From Streptomyces sp. CB01201 (GTDB taxonomy: Bacteria; Actinomycetota; Actinomycetes; Streptomycetales; Streptomycetaceae): a stretch of DNA of 64,000 nt. A model generated the notes under the pieces. It was not told where the DNA came from. It saw only the letters and a program-made list of their open reading frames with translations, and ran no database searches. Below, piece after piece: positions 1-7,919 of this stretch. Each line of letters starts with the position of its first letter. Positions within the stretch are counted from its first letter, which is position 1. The translations under genes and the position numbers were made by a program. The stretch covers positions 699,040-763,039 of the forward strand of contig NZ_NNBJ01000001.1 of assembly GCF_002803085.1 (NCBI RefSeq), written 5' to 3'.

Positions 1-212
1 CCGACGACGACGCCGGTCGGGCCCACCGCGTCGCGCAGCGGCGCCAGGGCGCGGCCGGTGCCGCATCCCGCGTCGAGCACGGTGTCGCCCGGCGCAAGCC
101 CGACCTCCGCGACGGCCGCCGCGAACGCCGGGCCGTCGTCGGGGAACTTGCGGTCCCAGTCGGTCGCGCGAGCGGCGAAGAATTCCTTGACACGTTCCTG
201 GTCTCCGGCCAT
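1..212 (-). CDS. Class I SAM-dependent methyltransferase, N-terminal fragment
   Basis: This leftward gene is cut by the window edge; only about the first 70 residues are present. The fragment reads MAGDQERVKEFFAARATDWD and continues to VLDAGCGTGRALAPL, which is methyltransferase motif I (the glycine-rich SAM-binding loop) around residues 45-53. The ATG at 210-212 is chosen because it opens the frame directly before the conserved EFFAARATDWD segment typical of UbiE/Methyltransf_11-25 proteins. The substrate cannot be inferred. It diverges from the MHYT gene across about 170 bases that must hold both promoters. Confidence 0.8.
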   Translation of the reverse strand, partial: MAGDQERVKEFFAARATDWDRKFPDDGPAFAAAVAEVGLAPGDTVLDAGCGTGRALAPLRDAVGPTGVVV

Positions 213-381
213 GGCCCCATGATCCCCCACGCGCCAACGATCCCGCAGTGGCCGAAAATAGACCACGGTGAGCGCATTCGAACAAAGCGCGATCGCGGGG
301 GAACACCTCTTCGTCATATTCCAGCAGCTTTCGAACTGCGCCCCCGTCGTGCGCCCCGCCCCGGACTAGCGTCCCTGGGCC

Positions 382-1149
382 ATGGGACACCTGGACCACG
401 CCGCCTTCGGCTGGCTGACCCCCGTGCTGTCGTACGCGATGGCCTGCATAGGCGCCGCCCTCGGGCTGCGCTGCACCGTGCGCGCCCTGGGCGCCACCGG
501 ACGCTCCCGGCGCAACTGGCTGATCACCGCGGCCTCGGCCATCGGTACCGGCATCTGGACGATGCACTTCGTCGCGATGCTCGGCTTCGCCGTCAGTGGC
601 ACCGACATCCGCTACGACGTGCTCCTGACCGTTCTCAGCCTGCTCGTCGCCATGGTCTTCGTCGGCGCCGGAGTCTTCGCCGTCGGCTACGGCAAGGACC
701 GCAACCGCGCCCTGCTGACCGGCGGCCTCGCCACCGGACTCGGTGTCGCCGGCATGCACTACCTCGGCATGGCGGCGTTGCGGCTGCACGGACAGGTCCA
801 CTACGACCCCGCGCTCGTCACGCTCTCCGTCGTCATCGCCGTGGCCGCCGCGACCGCCGCGCTGTGGGCCGGGCTCAACATCGAGTCACCCGTGGCCGTG
901 GCGATCGCCTCCCTCGTCATGGGCGCGGCCGTCAGCACCATGCACTACACCGGCATGATCGCGGTGAGCGTGGACGTGGCCCCGAGCGGCGCCGTTCTGC
1001 CCGGGGCCACGGCGATGCAGTTCATCTTCCCCCTCGCCGTCGGCCTCGGGTCCTACCTCTTCATCACCGCCGCCTTCGTCGCGCTCTCCCCGACGGCCCG
1101 GGAGCGCGCCGCGTACGCCTCGGCGGAACAGCTCGCCGCCGCCCCCTGA
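382..1149 (+). CDS. MHYT-domain integral membrane sensor protein
   Basis: This 255-residue protein has about seven hydrophobic segments and three copies of the MHYT signature: MHFV at residues 61-64, MHYL at 125-128 and MHYT at 187-190. MHYT domains are membrane modules proposed to bind copper and to sense oxygen, CO or NO. Here the domain stands alone, without the GGDEF, EAL or kinase outputs it is often fused to. The conservon kinase-like gene starts 50 bases downstream on the same strand, so this could be a membrane input for it, although that link is inference. The start is the ATG directly before the first membrane segment. Confidence 0.9.
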   Translation: MGHLDHAAFGWLTPVLSYAMACIGAALGLRCTVRALGATGRSRRNWLITAASAIGTGIWTMHFVAMLGFAVSGTDIRYDVLLTVLSLLVAMVFVGAGVFAVGYGKDRNRALLTGGLATGLGVAGMHYLGMAALRLHGQVHYDPALVTLSVVIAVAAATAALWAGLNIESPVAVAIASLVMGAAVSTMHYTGMIAVSVDVAPSGAVLPGATAMQFIFPLAVGLGSYLFITAAFVALSPTARERAAYASAEQLAAAP

Positions 1150-1198
1150 ACCGCTTCCGCCGCGCCGCACCCGGCCGCATCCATGAGCGAGGAGATCC

Positions 1199-3712
1199 GT
1201 GCGCACACCCCGCAAGGCCCCGGACGCCGCGCCGCCGAACCCGGTGGGCACCCGTGGACGACGCGCCCACGCAGGACCGCCGGCCGCCGACGAGCACGCC
1301 TTCGGTGAGCGCCCGGCGCCGCAGGACACCGAGGCCCTGTGGCGGCTGAGGCCGCGTACCGTTCGCGCCAAGATCGTCTCCCTGCTCATGGTGCCCGTCG
1401 TCTCGCTGCTCACCCTGTGGGGCTTCGCCACCGTCACCACGGCGCAGGACCTGTCCGCGCTGCGTCAGGCACGCCGCGTCGAGGAACAGATCCGCACTCC
1501 ACTGATGGCCGCCGTGACAGCGCTTGAAGACGAACGGACCGCCGCAGTGGGGTACTTGGCGAACCCGGCAAGTGACCGTGCCGCCGAACTCGACCAGCGG
1601 GCCCAGCGCACCGACACCGCCCTCGCGGGGCTCAGGCTCGACCGGGACCACACCGTCGCCGATGCCGGGAGCGTGCCGGCGAGCGTGACCGACCGGCTGC
1701 GCGCCTTCGTCGCCCGGGCGGGGAAACTGCCCGCCCTGCGCACCGGCGTCCACGACCGGAGCGCCGCCTTGGACGCCGTCTACCAGCGGTACACCGAGGC
1801 CATCGCTGGGGGCTTCGACGTCGACGGCGCGCTCGCGGGTGTCCAGGCCCCGGCGCTCGGCCCCCAGACACGCGTCCTGTACGAGTTCGACCTGGCCGGC
1901 GAGATGCTCGCCCGCGAGGACGCGCTGATCTCCGCCGCGCAGCCCGGCCACACCTTCAGCGTCGAGCATCTGCGCCGCCTCACCGGGGCCGTCGACAGTC
2001 GCCGCACCCTCACCGAGAGCGCCACCGCCGATCTCACCGGACCCCTGCGCGCCTCCTGGACCCAGCTGAGCGGGCAGAGCGCGTACGCGGCGCTGACCTC
2101 CGCCGAGGACAGGCTTCAGGCCGCGGAACCGGGGCGGGCGGCGGCCGGCGCCGTGGACCCCGCCGCCTGGGACACCGTCGTCGGCACGGTGCGCAAGGGC
2201 ATGCGGGACATCGGCGCCGCAGGGGCGCGGACCGCCACCGATCGCGCCGACCCGTTCACCCGCGGTCTGCTGAGCACAGGCGGCGCGGCCGTCCTGTTCG
2301 GCCTGGCCGCCGTCGCCGCATCGCTCGTGATCTCCGTACGCATCGGACGCGGGCTCGTCGTCGAACTGATCAGTCTGCGCAACAGCGCACTGGAGATCGC
2401 CCGCCGCAAACTCCCCACGGCCATGGGCAGGTTGAGGTCCGGTGAAGAGCTCGACATCGAAGCGGAGGCACCGCTCGGACCACTCCCGCGGGACGAGATC
2501 GCACAGGTCGGCGAGGCACTGGGCACCGTTCACCGGGCGGCCCTTTCAGCCGCCGTCGAACGCGCCGAACTGGCCGGCGGCATCTCCGGCGTCTTCGTCC
2601 ATCTCGCGCGCCGCAGCCAGGTCCTCGTGCACCGCCAACTGGGCCTGCTCGACCGCATGGAGCGGCGTGCCGAGGACCCGGGCGAACTCGGCGACCTGTT
2701 CCGCCTCGACCATCTCACCACCCGCATGCGTCGCCACGCCGAGTCCCTGATCATCCTGTCCGGCGCCGCGCCCGGCCGCGCCTGGAGCGTGCCCGTCCCG
2801 CTCACCAATGTCGTACGGGCCGCCGTCTCCGAGATCGAGGACTACGCCCGGGTGGAAGTACGCCGGCTCCCCGAAGCCGCCGTCACCGGCGGCGCCGTCG
2901 CCGACCTCACGCACCTGCTCGCCGAACTCATCGAGAACGCCGCCCAGTTCTCGCCACCACACACCAAGGTGAGGGTCACCGGCGAGCCGGTCGGCAACGG
3001 CTACGCACTCGAAATCGAGGACCGGGGGCTCGGCATGGGCGACGGCGTCCTCGACGATGCCAACCGCAGGATCGAGCAGTCGGAGGCACTCGACCTCTTC
3101 GACAGCGACCGTCTCGGCCTTTTCGTCGTCAGCCGCCTCGCCGCCCGCCACACCATCAAGGTCCAGCTGCGCACCTCGCCGTACGGTGGCACCACCGCTG
3201 TCGTCCTCCTGCCAACTGGTCTCCTGCAAAATCCGGTTGAGGCGATCGAGCGGCCCGACGGGGTCGCGGTCCCGAGCGGCGGCCGGCCGAGCGACACGTC
3301 CCGCGAACCGATCGAGACGCCCCGTGGGCCCATCGGGCCGCCCTCGACGGTGCCGGCCCGACCGGCTCTGGTGGCCGAGCACGCCCCCTCCGCCACCGAG
3401 CCCGACTCCGCGGCACCGCCCGGTGTGAGCACCTTGCGCCAGCGGGCCCGCGGCATCGCCCCGGACGGTGGCGAGGACGGACTCCCGCGCCGGGTGCGCC
3501 AGGCCAGCCTCGCCCCGCAGCTGCGCGAGGCCCCCGCCGCCGGACCCGATACCGGCCCGGCCGCCGCCGCACCCACTCCCGAGCAGGCACGGGACCGCAT
3601 GGCGGCCTACATGGGCGGCTGGGCCCGCGGCGGAGCGGACCGCCGCGCGACCCCAACCGCCGCCCCCAGCCGGTTCGTTGGCGGCCCCACCGACGAAGGA
3701 GACCGCGCATGA
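1199..3712 (+). CDS. cvnA: Conservon sensor histidine-kinase-like protein CvnA
   Basis: This is the first gene of a four-gene conservon. The 837-residue protein has an N-terminal membrane segment near residues 60-85, a large extracytoplasmic sensor region of the nitrate-sensing (NIT) type, a second membrane segment near 360-385, a HAMP-like linker, a degenerate dimerisation region (LVHRQLGLLDRMERR) and a HATPase_c domain with the N-box LIENAAQFSPP and G-box DRGLGMG. A Pro/Ala-rich tail of about 150 residues follows. Cvn kinases act with CvnB, C and D in a membrane complex likened to a eukaryotic G-protein-coupled receptor. GTG 1199 is chosen because GAGGAG lies just upstream; the earlier ATG at 1183 is out of frame. 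Its stop overlaps cvnB (ATGA). Confidence 0.92.
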   Translation: MRTPRKAPDAAPPNPVGTRGRRAHAGPPAADEHAFGERPAPQDTEALWRLRPRTVRAKIVSLLMVPVVSLLTLWGFATVTTAQDLSALRQARRVEEQIRTPLMAAVTALEDERTAAVGYLANPASDRAAELDQRAQRTDTALAGLRLDRDHTVADAGSVPASVTDRLRAFVARAGKLPALRTGVHDRSAALDAVYQRYTEAIAGGFDVDGALAGVQAPALGPQTRVLYEFDLAGEMLAREDALISAAQPGHTFSVEHLRRLTGAVDSRRTLTESATADLTGPLRASWTQLSGQSAYAALTSAEDRLQAAEPGRAAAGAVDPAAWDTVVGTVRKGMRDIGAAGARTATDRADPFTRGLLSTGGAAVLFGLAAVAASLVISVRIGRGLVVELISLRNSALEIARRKLPTAMGRLRSGEELDIEAEAPLGPLPRDEIAQVGEALGTVHRAALSAAVERAELAGGISGVFVHLARRSQVLVHRQLGLLDRMERRAEDPGELGDLFRLDHLTTRMRRHAESLIILSGAAPGRAWSVPVPLTNVVRAAVSEIEDYARVEVRRLPEAAVTGGAVADLTHLLAELIENAAQFSPPHTKVRVTGEPVGNGYALEIEDRGLGMGDGVLDDANRRIEQSEALDLFDSDRLGLFVVSRLAARHTIKVQLRTSPYGGTTAVVLLPTGLLQNPVEAIERPDGVAVPSGGRPSDTSREPIETPRGPIGPPSTVPARPALVAEHAPSATEPDSAAPPGVSTLRQRARGIAPDGGEDGLPRRVRQASLAPQLREAPAAGPDTGPAAAAPTPEQARDRMAAYMGGWARGGADRRATPTAAPSRFVGGPTDEGDRA

Positions 3713-4194
3713 TCGACCACCAGAGGCCCGACACCCCGCACCACGCGGAAGCGGCACCCGGCCCCGGCTCGCGTGCGCGACCCCGAACGCGCTCGGGTGA
3801 ACTCGACTGGCTGCTCGACGACTTGGCCATGCGCGTGGGCGAAGTCCGGCATGCCGTCGTACTGTCCAACGACGGCCTGGCCGTGGGCGCCTCCAGCGCC
3901 CTGACCCGCGAGGACGCCGAACACCTCGCCGCGGTGGCCTCCGGGTTCCACAGCCTCGCCAAAGGAGCCGGACGCCACTTCCAGGTCGGCACGGTGCGCC
4001 AGACGATGGTCGAGATGGACGACGGCTTCCTGTTCGTCGCGGCCGCGGGAGACGGCTCCTGCCTCGCCGTACTCTCCTCGCTCACCACCGACATCGGGCT
4101 CATCGCGTACGAGATGGCGCGCCTGGTGAAACGGGTCGGCGAGCACCTCTGTACGCCGCCGCGGCACGCCGTGCGCCCGCCGGCCGCCGGCTGA
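3709..4194 (+). CDS. cvnB: Roadblock/LC7-domain protein CvnB
   Basis: This 161-residue protein carries a roadblock/LC7 (MglB-like) fold from about residue 25, with the typical run ELDWLLDDLAMRVGEVRHAV, then VVLSNDGLAVGAS, and the C-terminal IAYEMARLVKRVGEHL. In conservons CvnB partners the small GTPase CvnD, as MglB does for MglA. It overlaps cvnA by four bases, indicating translational coupling. The first 25 or so residues are a His/Pro-rich extension not found in the downstream paralogue at 5331. Confidence 0.93.
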   Translation: MIDHQRPDTPHHAEAAPGPGSRARPRTRSGELDWLLDDLAMRVGEVRHAVVLSNDGLAVGASSALTREDAEHLAAVASGFHSLAKGAGRHFQVGTVRQTMVEMDDGFLFVAAAGDGSCLAVLSSLTTDIGLIAYEMARLVKRVGEHLCTPPRHAVRPPAAG

Positions 4195-4215
4195 CCGGAA
4201 AGGCACGCCCATCCC

Positions 4216-4632
4216 ATGACCGAGCACCGGCCGGAAGGCCCCGCGTACCGGCCGGGCCACTGGTACGACGCCGACGCGGGGCCGCTGGTCCGCCCGTACG
4301 CCATGACCGGGGGCCGCACCGCGCCGGGACCCAGCGGTGTGCGCCTCGACCTGATCGCACTCGTCACGCTCGCCGTACCGCGCGGGCCCGAGCCCGACGG
4401 CGAAGCCCTCCTCGGGCCCGAACACCGGGCACTGCTCGCCCTGTGCCGCAAGGAGACCCAGTCCGTCGCCGAACTCGCCGCCGACGCCGACCTGCCCGTC
4501 GGTGTCGTCCGCGTCCTCGTCGGGGACCTGCTCGAATCCGGTCACGTGGCCGTCAGCCGGCCCGTACCGCCCGCGCAGCTGCCCGACGAGATCATCCTGA
4601 GAGAAGTGATCGATGGCCTCCGAGCCCTGTGA
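4216..4632 (+). CDS. cvnC: DUF742 protein CvnC
   Basis: This 138-residue DUF742 protein is the third conservon component. It begins with a short polar region followed by VRPYAMTGGRT, the conserved DUF742 signature. Near residue 70 it continues into a winged-helix-like segment (LCRKETQSVAELAADADLPVGVVRVLVGDLLESGHVAV) that resembles a MarR/GntR-type DNA-binding half. In characterised conservons CvnC associates with CvnA, B and D. Its 3' end overlaps cvnD by 20 bases. Confidence 0.92.
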   Translation: MTEHRPEGPAYRPGHWYDADAGPLVRPYAMTGGRTAPGPSGVRLDLIALVTLAVPRGPEPDGEALLGPEHRALLALCRKETQSVAELAADADLPVGVVRVLVGDLLESGHVAVSRPVPPAQLPDEIILREVIDGLRAL

Positions 4633-5206
4633 CCCCACGCCCGCCCTCGCGCTGAAGATCCTTGTCGCGGGCGGCTTCGGCGTCGGCAAGACCACCCTCG
4701 TCGGAGCGGTCAGCGAGATCCGGCCGCTGCGCACCGAGGAACTCCTCAGCGAGGCGGGGGAGTCGGTCGACGACACCGGTGGCGTGGACCAGAAGACCAC
4801 GACGACCGTCGCCATGGACTTCGGCCGCATCACCATCCGCTCGGGCCTGTCCCTGTACCTCTTCGGCACACCGGGGCAGGATCGTTTCTGGTTCCTGTGG
4901 GACGAACTCTCCCAAGGCGCGCTCGGCGCGGTCGTCCTCGCCGACACCCGCCGCCTTCAGGACTGTTTCCCGGCGGTCGACTACTTCGAGCACCGTCGTA
5001 TCCCGTTCGTCGTCGCCGTCAACTGCTTCGCGGGGACCCGCGCCCACGGAGCCGCGGATGTCTCGGCGGCGCTGGACCTGGACCGCGGCACCCCCGTGGT
5101 GCTGTGCGACGCCCGGGACCGCGACTCCGGGAAGGAGGTGCTGATCCGGCTCGTGGAGTACGCCGGGCGCGTGCACACCGCGCGCCTGCTCGACTCGGTC
5201 GGCTGA
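4613..5206 (+). CDS. cvnD: Conservon small GTPase-like ATP/GTP-binding protein CvnD
   Basis: This 197-residue protein is the nucleotide-binding member of the conservon. The P-loop GGFGVGKTT lies at residues 20-28, and the G2/G3-like segments TTTVAMDFGRI and LFGTPGQDRFWFLWDEL follow. VVAVNCF stands in place of the Ras-type NKxD guanine-specificity motif, as is usual in CvnD. It is the MglA/Ras-like switch that works with the CvnB roadblock protein. The start at 4613 lies inside the end of cvnC, indicating coupled translation. About 125 bases separate it from the second roadblock gene. Confidence 0.92.
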   Translation: MASEPCDPTPALALKILVAGGFGVGKTTLVGAVSEIRPLRTEELLSEAGESVDDTGGVDQKTTTTVAMDFGRITIRSGLSLYLFGTPGQDRFWFLWDELSQGALGAVVLADTRRLQDCFPAVDYFEHRRIPFVVAVNCFAGTRAHGAADVSAALDLDRGTPVVLCDARDRDSGKEVLIRLVEYAGRVHTARLLDSVG

Positions 5207-5330
5207 GGTCCCGGCCCGCTCCGCCGCGCGACTTGCCGGAGCCGGGCACCGCTTGCCCGGGGCGCGCCAGTGGTGAAGGGTGGCAGGAGAACGGGGACAC
5301 GGGGAACCGCATGGATCGGGGAGGCCTGAC

Positions 5331-5744
5331 ATGGCACTGAACAAGGAACTCGACTGGTTGCTCGACGACCTGACCCGGCGGGTCGAGCACGTGCGGCACG
5401 CGATCGTACTCTCCAACGACGGCCTGGTCACCGCCGCGAGCGCGGACCTCCTGCGCGAGGACGCGGAACATCTGGCGGCGGTCTCCTCGGGTCTGCACAG
5501 TCTTGCCAAGGGCTCCGGACTGCACTTCCGGGCCGGCAAGGTCCGCCAGACCATGGTCGAGTTCGACGAGGGGGTCCTGTTCGTGACCGCGGCGGGCGAC
5601 GGCAGCTGTCTGTGCGTGCTCAGCTCCGCCGATGCCGACATCGGCCAGATCGCGTACGAGATGACCCTGCTGGTGAACCGGGTCGGCGAGCACCTCTCGG
5701 TCGCGGCGCGGCAGCCGGGCGATTTCGGGACGACCGGGCTCTGA
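5331..5744 (+). CDS. Second roadblock/LC7-domain protein downstream of the conservon
   Basis: This 137-residue protein is closely similar to CvnB: both contain ELDWLLDDL, VRHAIVLSNDGL, REDAEHLAAV and the ending IAYEM-LLVNRVGEHLS. It lacks the N-terminal extension. ATG 5331 is chosen because GGGGAGG stands 6-7 bases upstream; the longer frame from GTG 5280 adds residues with no similarity to CvnB. Having two roadblock proteins for one CvnD means a heterodimer or an alternative partner is possible. The operon ends here, followed by the palindrome at 5768-5785. Confidence 0.9.
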   Translation: MALNKELDWLLDDLTRRVEHVRHAIVLSNDGLVTAASADLLREDAEHLAAVSSGLHSLAKGSGLHFRAGKVRQTMVEFDEGVLFVTAAGDGSCLCVLSSADADIGQIAYEMTLLVNRVGEHLSVAARQPGDFGTTGL

Positions 5745-5767
5745 CCGCCTGAACCGGCCAGTCCCAG

Positions 5768-5785
5768 GACGGACTTGAGTCCGTC
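5768..5785. other. 18-bp near-perfect palindrome after the conservon operon
   Basis: The sequence GACGGACT-TG-AGTCCGTC has eight-base inverted arms around a two-base centre. It begins 24 bases after the second roadblock stop codon. The two-base centre makes a stable RNA hairpin possible but short, so it could be either a weak terminator or a protein-binding operator for the downstream gene. Confidence 0.5.
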
Positions 5786-5801
5786 GGGCGCCGGAGCGGA
5801 G

Positions 5802-5810
5802 TTATCCACA
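5802..5810 (+). promoter_or_regulatory. Single consensus DnaA box (TTATCCACA)
   Basis: TTATCCACA is an exact match to the classical DnaA box. It lies between the conservon operon and the DUF6397-like gene, 16 bases after the 18-bp palindrome. No second box was noticed in this intergenic region, so this is not an origin. It could be a DnaA-regulated promoter element or chance; the 9-mer is AT-rich and rare in this base composition. Confidence 0.5.
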
Positions 5811-5898
5811 GGCCGAGCGGGATGTCGGCACGGCGCGTTACGGTCGTCACCGAGAGTATTCGTCTCTCGCGTACTCGTTCCTCACGGGGGAGGATCCG

Positions 5899-6909
5899 AT
5901 GACCGTCTTCACCACCGTCACCACCGTCACCACCAAGAACGCCGTCGTACCCGCAGCCGTCGCGGGTGCGGCGGCGCCGGCCGGCCCACCGCTCGCACCG
6001 GGCGTCGCCGCGCGGGAACTGGAGCTCAAGCGGGCCGAGTTCGAGCTGGCCGTCCAACTCGGCCACATCCGCACCGTCCCGGGTCCGGGTCGCGGACACC
6101 GCCGCGTGACCGCGCGCGAGGTGGCCCGGCTGAGGGCAGCAGAGGGCTTTCCCGAAGGCCTGCGCGAACGGGTGCGGACCGTCGGCACGGCGGAGGGCGC
6201 CGAATTGCTCGGCATCGCGCCCGGCCGCTTCACCAGGCTCGCCCGCGCGGGCCGGTTCGCTCCCGTGCGCTGCTATCTCAACCGGTACCGGGCCGTGGTC
6301 TGGCTCTACCTGGCCGACGAGCTGGTCGAACTGGCGCTGCGCCGACCGGAGTTGCTCGGCGGACGCCATCCGGAGCCGGACCGAGACCAGGACTGGCGGC
6401 CGCGCAACTGGCGGGCCCGCAGGATCGCGATGCTGGCACGCCAGACCGACGACCAGTGGGAGCTGGCTGCCGCGGTCGCCGGCACGCTCGACAGCGCCCA
6501 TCTCGCCCACATCGTGCCCGACCCTTATGAACGGGCCCATTTGAGACGCCTGTGCCCCGAGACCTTCAGGGTCCACCCCGAGTCGCCGACCGCCCGCGGC
6601 GTCATCGACGCCCTGGTCCTGGCGGACGAACCGGACGAGATCGACTGGTGCCGGCTGCGCCTGGTGGAGGCGCTCGCGGACGCCCGGGACCAAGGCCCGG
6701 CCCCGAGCCCCGCGTTCGATGCGGGCCCTACGCTCAACGCGGGCCCGGCGCCGGGGGACTTGTCGACAGACGCGCCGGAGGCGGCTCCCGCCGCCGGGGG
6801 CCCATCCTTCCGGCAGGCGGGAGCGCCGGTCCGACGAAGTGTGCTGGGGCGGCTGCGACGGGGAAGACAACCGGGCCGGGGTGGGCGGCGACCTGCCCCC
6901 AGTTCATGA
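5899..6909 (+). CDS. DUF6397-like hypothetical protein
   Basis: This 336-residue cytoplasmic protein is known only as a Streptomyces-type family resembling DUF6397. After a Thr/Val- and Ala-rich start, residues about 35-130 are rich in Arg and helix-forming stretches (ELELKRAEFELAVQLGHI, VTAREVARLRAAEGFPEGL, AELLGIAPGRFTRLARAGRF). These look like an excisionase/MerR-type helix-turn-helix arrangement and may bind DNA. The rest is helical with a Pro/Ala-rich basic C-terminus. The ATG has GGGGGAGGA 7 bases upstream. The promoter region carries an inverted repeat CGAGAG-7-CTCTCG (5851-5869), the DnaA box and the 18-bp palindrome. Function is unknown. Confidence 0.75.
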   Translation: MTVFTTVTTVTTKNAVVPAAVAGAAAPAGPPLAPGVAARELELKRAEFELAVQLGHIRTVPGPGRGHRRVTAREVARLRAAEGFPEGLRERVRTVGTAEGAELLGIAPGRFTRLARAGRFAPVRCYLNRYRAVVWLYLADELVELALRRPELLGGRHPEPDRDQDWRPRNWRARRIAMLARQTDDQWELAAAVAGTLDSAHLAHIVPDPYERAHLRRLCPETFRVHPESPTARGVIDALVLADEPDEIDWCRLRLVEALADARDQGPAPSPAFDAGPTLNAGPAPGDLSTDAPEAAPAAGGPSFRQAGAPVRRSVLGRLRRGRQPGRGGRRPAPSS

Positions 6910-6913
6910 CATC

Positions 6914-6927
6914 CTGTGACGTCACAG
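6914..6927. promoter_or_regulatory. 14-bp perfect palindrome upstream of the ATP-grasp pair
   Basis: CTGTGACGTCACAG is a perfect palindrome located 47 bases before the first ATP-grasp start codon and just after the stop codon of the preceding gene. The TGTGAC/GTCACA half-sites resemble operators of GntR-type repressors. No regulator gene is adjacent, so the binding protein is unknown. Confidence 0.5.
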
Positions 6928-6974
6928 CTCGCCGGACGGGATCGGCGGACGTCCGGGCATTACGGGGAAGGTCG

Positions 6975-7919
6975 ATGAGGCTCTGCTTCCTGGTGGAAGA
7001 GCACTACCGCCATGACGGCATGCCCGTCGAGGTGATCCGCCAACTCGGTTCCTGGGGGCACCAGGTCGACGTGGTGCGCCCCGGCGGCTCGCTGCTGAGG
7101 ATGTCCGAGGCGGTCCGGGCGGGCAGCCATGACGCCTGGGTGCTCAAGACGGTCTCCGGCGGCCCGGGGCTGCCGCTCCTCGAAGCCGCCGCCGCCGTCG
7201 GCCTGACCACGGTGAACGACGTGCGCTCCATCCGCGGAGTGCGGGACAAGGCGCTCGCCTCGGCCATCGGGCGCAGCCGGGGCCTGCCGGTGCCGATGAC
7301 CTACGCGGCGGCCCGGCCCGAACTGCTCATGGAGATACCGGAGTCCGAGTACCCGCTGGTGGTGAAGCCCGCCGACGGCAGCTCGGGGCGGGCCGTGCAC
7401 CTCGTGCCGTCGCCGGAACGACTGGCCGCGATGCTGCCCGTCCTGGCCGGGGAGGGGATGCTCATCGCGCAGCCGTACGTCCCCAACTCGGGCATCGACC
7501 TCAAGGTGTACTGCGTGGGCGGGGAGTTGTACGCCACCGAGCGCCGCTCCCCGCTCCATCCCGACCAGGGCGTTCGCGAACGGCACGTTCCGCTGCCCGC
7601 GGAAGTGGCCGCCATCGTCGACCAGGTGGGTGCGGTCTACGGGCTCGACCTGTACGGCGTCGATGTGCTGCTCGGTCCGGACGGTCCGGTGGTCGTCGAT
7701 GTGAACGACTTCCCGAGCTTCCGCCAGGTCCCGGACGCGGCCGCGAAGGTGGCCCGCGCGGTGCTCGAACTGGCCCGCACGGGCAGCGAGGTGGCGGCTG
7801 CCGCGTTCGTCCCCGGTGTGTCCGGCGCGGGACGCATACCGGAGCAGCCTTTCGGGGGCGGCGTGCCGACCCCCGGGGTGCCGGCCGTGCGGTCGTCGGC
7901 GGCGGTCGAGGGCCGGTGA
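6975..7919 (+). CDS. RimK-like ATP-grasp ligase, first of a coupled pair
   Basis: This 314-residue protein has the ATP-grasp layout. An N-terminal pre-ATP-grasp domain (MRLCFLVEEHYRHDG) is followed by the ATP-binding lysine in LVVKPADGSSG (K131) and the metal-binding acidic residues in VVVDVNDFPSF (D242, N244). It resembles RimK-type alpha-L-glutamate ligases and the inositol-phosphate kinase-like ATP-grasp group, which join a carboxylate to an amine or phosphorylate a substrate through an acyl phosphate. The ATG at 6975 follows GGGGAAGG; the longer open frame upstream only shadows the previous gene. The C-terminus is a low-complexity Gly/Pro tail. Its stop overlaps the GTG of the next ATP-grasp gene. 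No substrate peptide gene was found nearby. Confidence 0.85.
   Translation: MRLCFLVEEHYRHDGMPVEVIRQLGSWGHQVDVVRPGGSLLRMSEAVRAGSHDAWVLKTVSGGPGLPLLEAAAAVGLTTVNDVRSIRGVRDKALASAIGRSRGLPVPMTYAAARPELLMEIPESEYPLVVKPADGSSGRAVHLVPSPERLAAMLPVLAGEGMLIAQPYVPNSGIDLKVYCVGGELYATERRSPLHPDQGVRERHVPLPAEVAAIVDQVGAVYGLDLYGVDVLLGPDGPVVVDVNDFPSFRQVPDAAAKVARAVLELARTGSEVAAAAFVPGVSGAGRIPEQPFGGGVPTPGVPAVRSSAAVEGR

Noticed and set aside
219..1349. 376-residue Arg-rich open frame on the plus strand
   Set aside because: It is a shadow of the MHYT gene, with very high Arg and no domain.
6552..6974. Longer N-terminus for the first ATP-grasp protein
   Set aside because: The extra residues overlap the preceding gene in another frame; ATG 6975 has a ribosome-binding site and starts the conserved domain.
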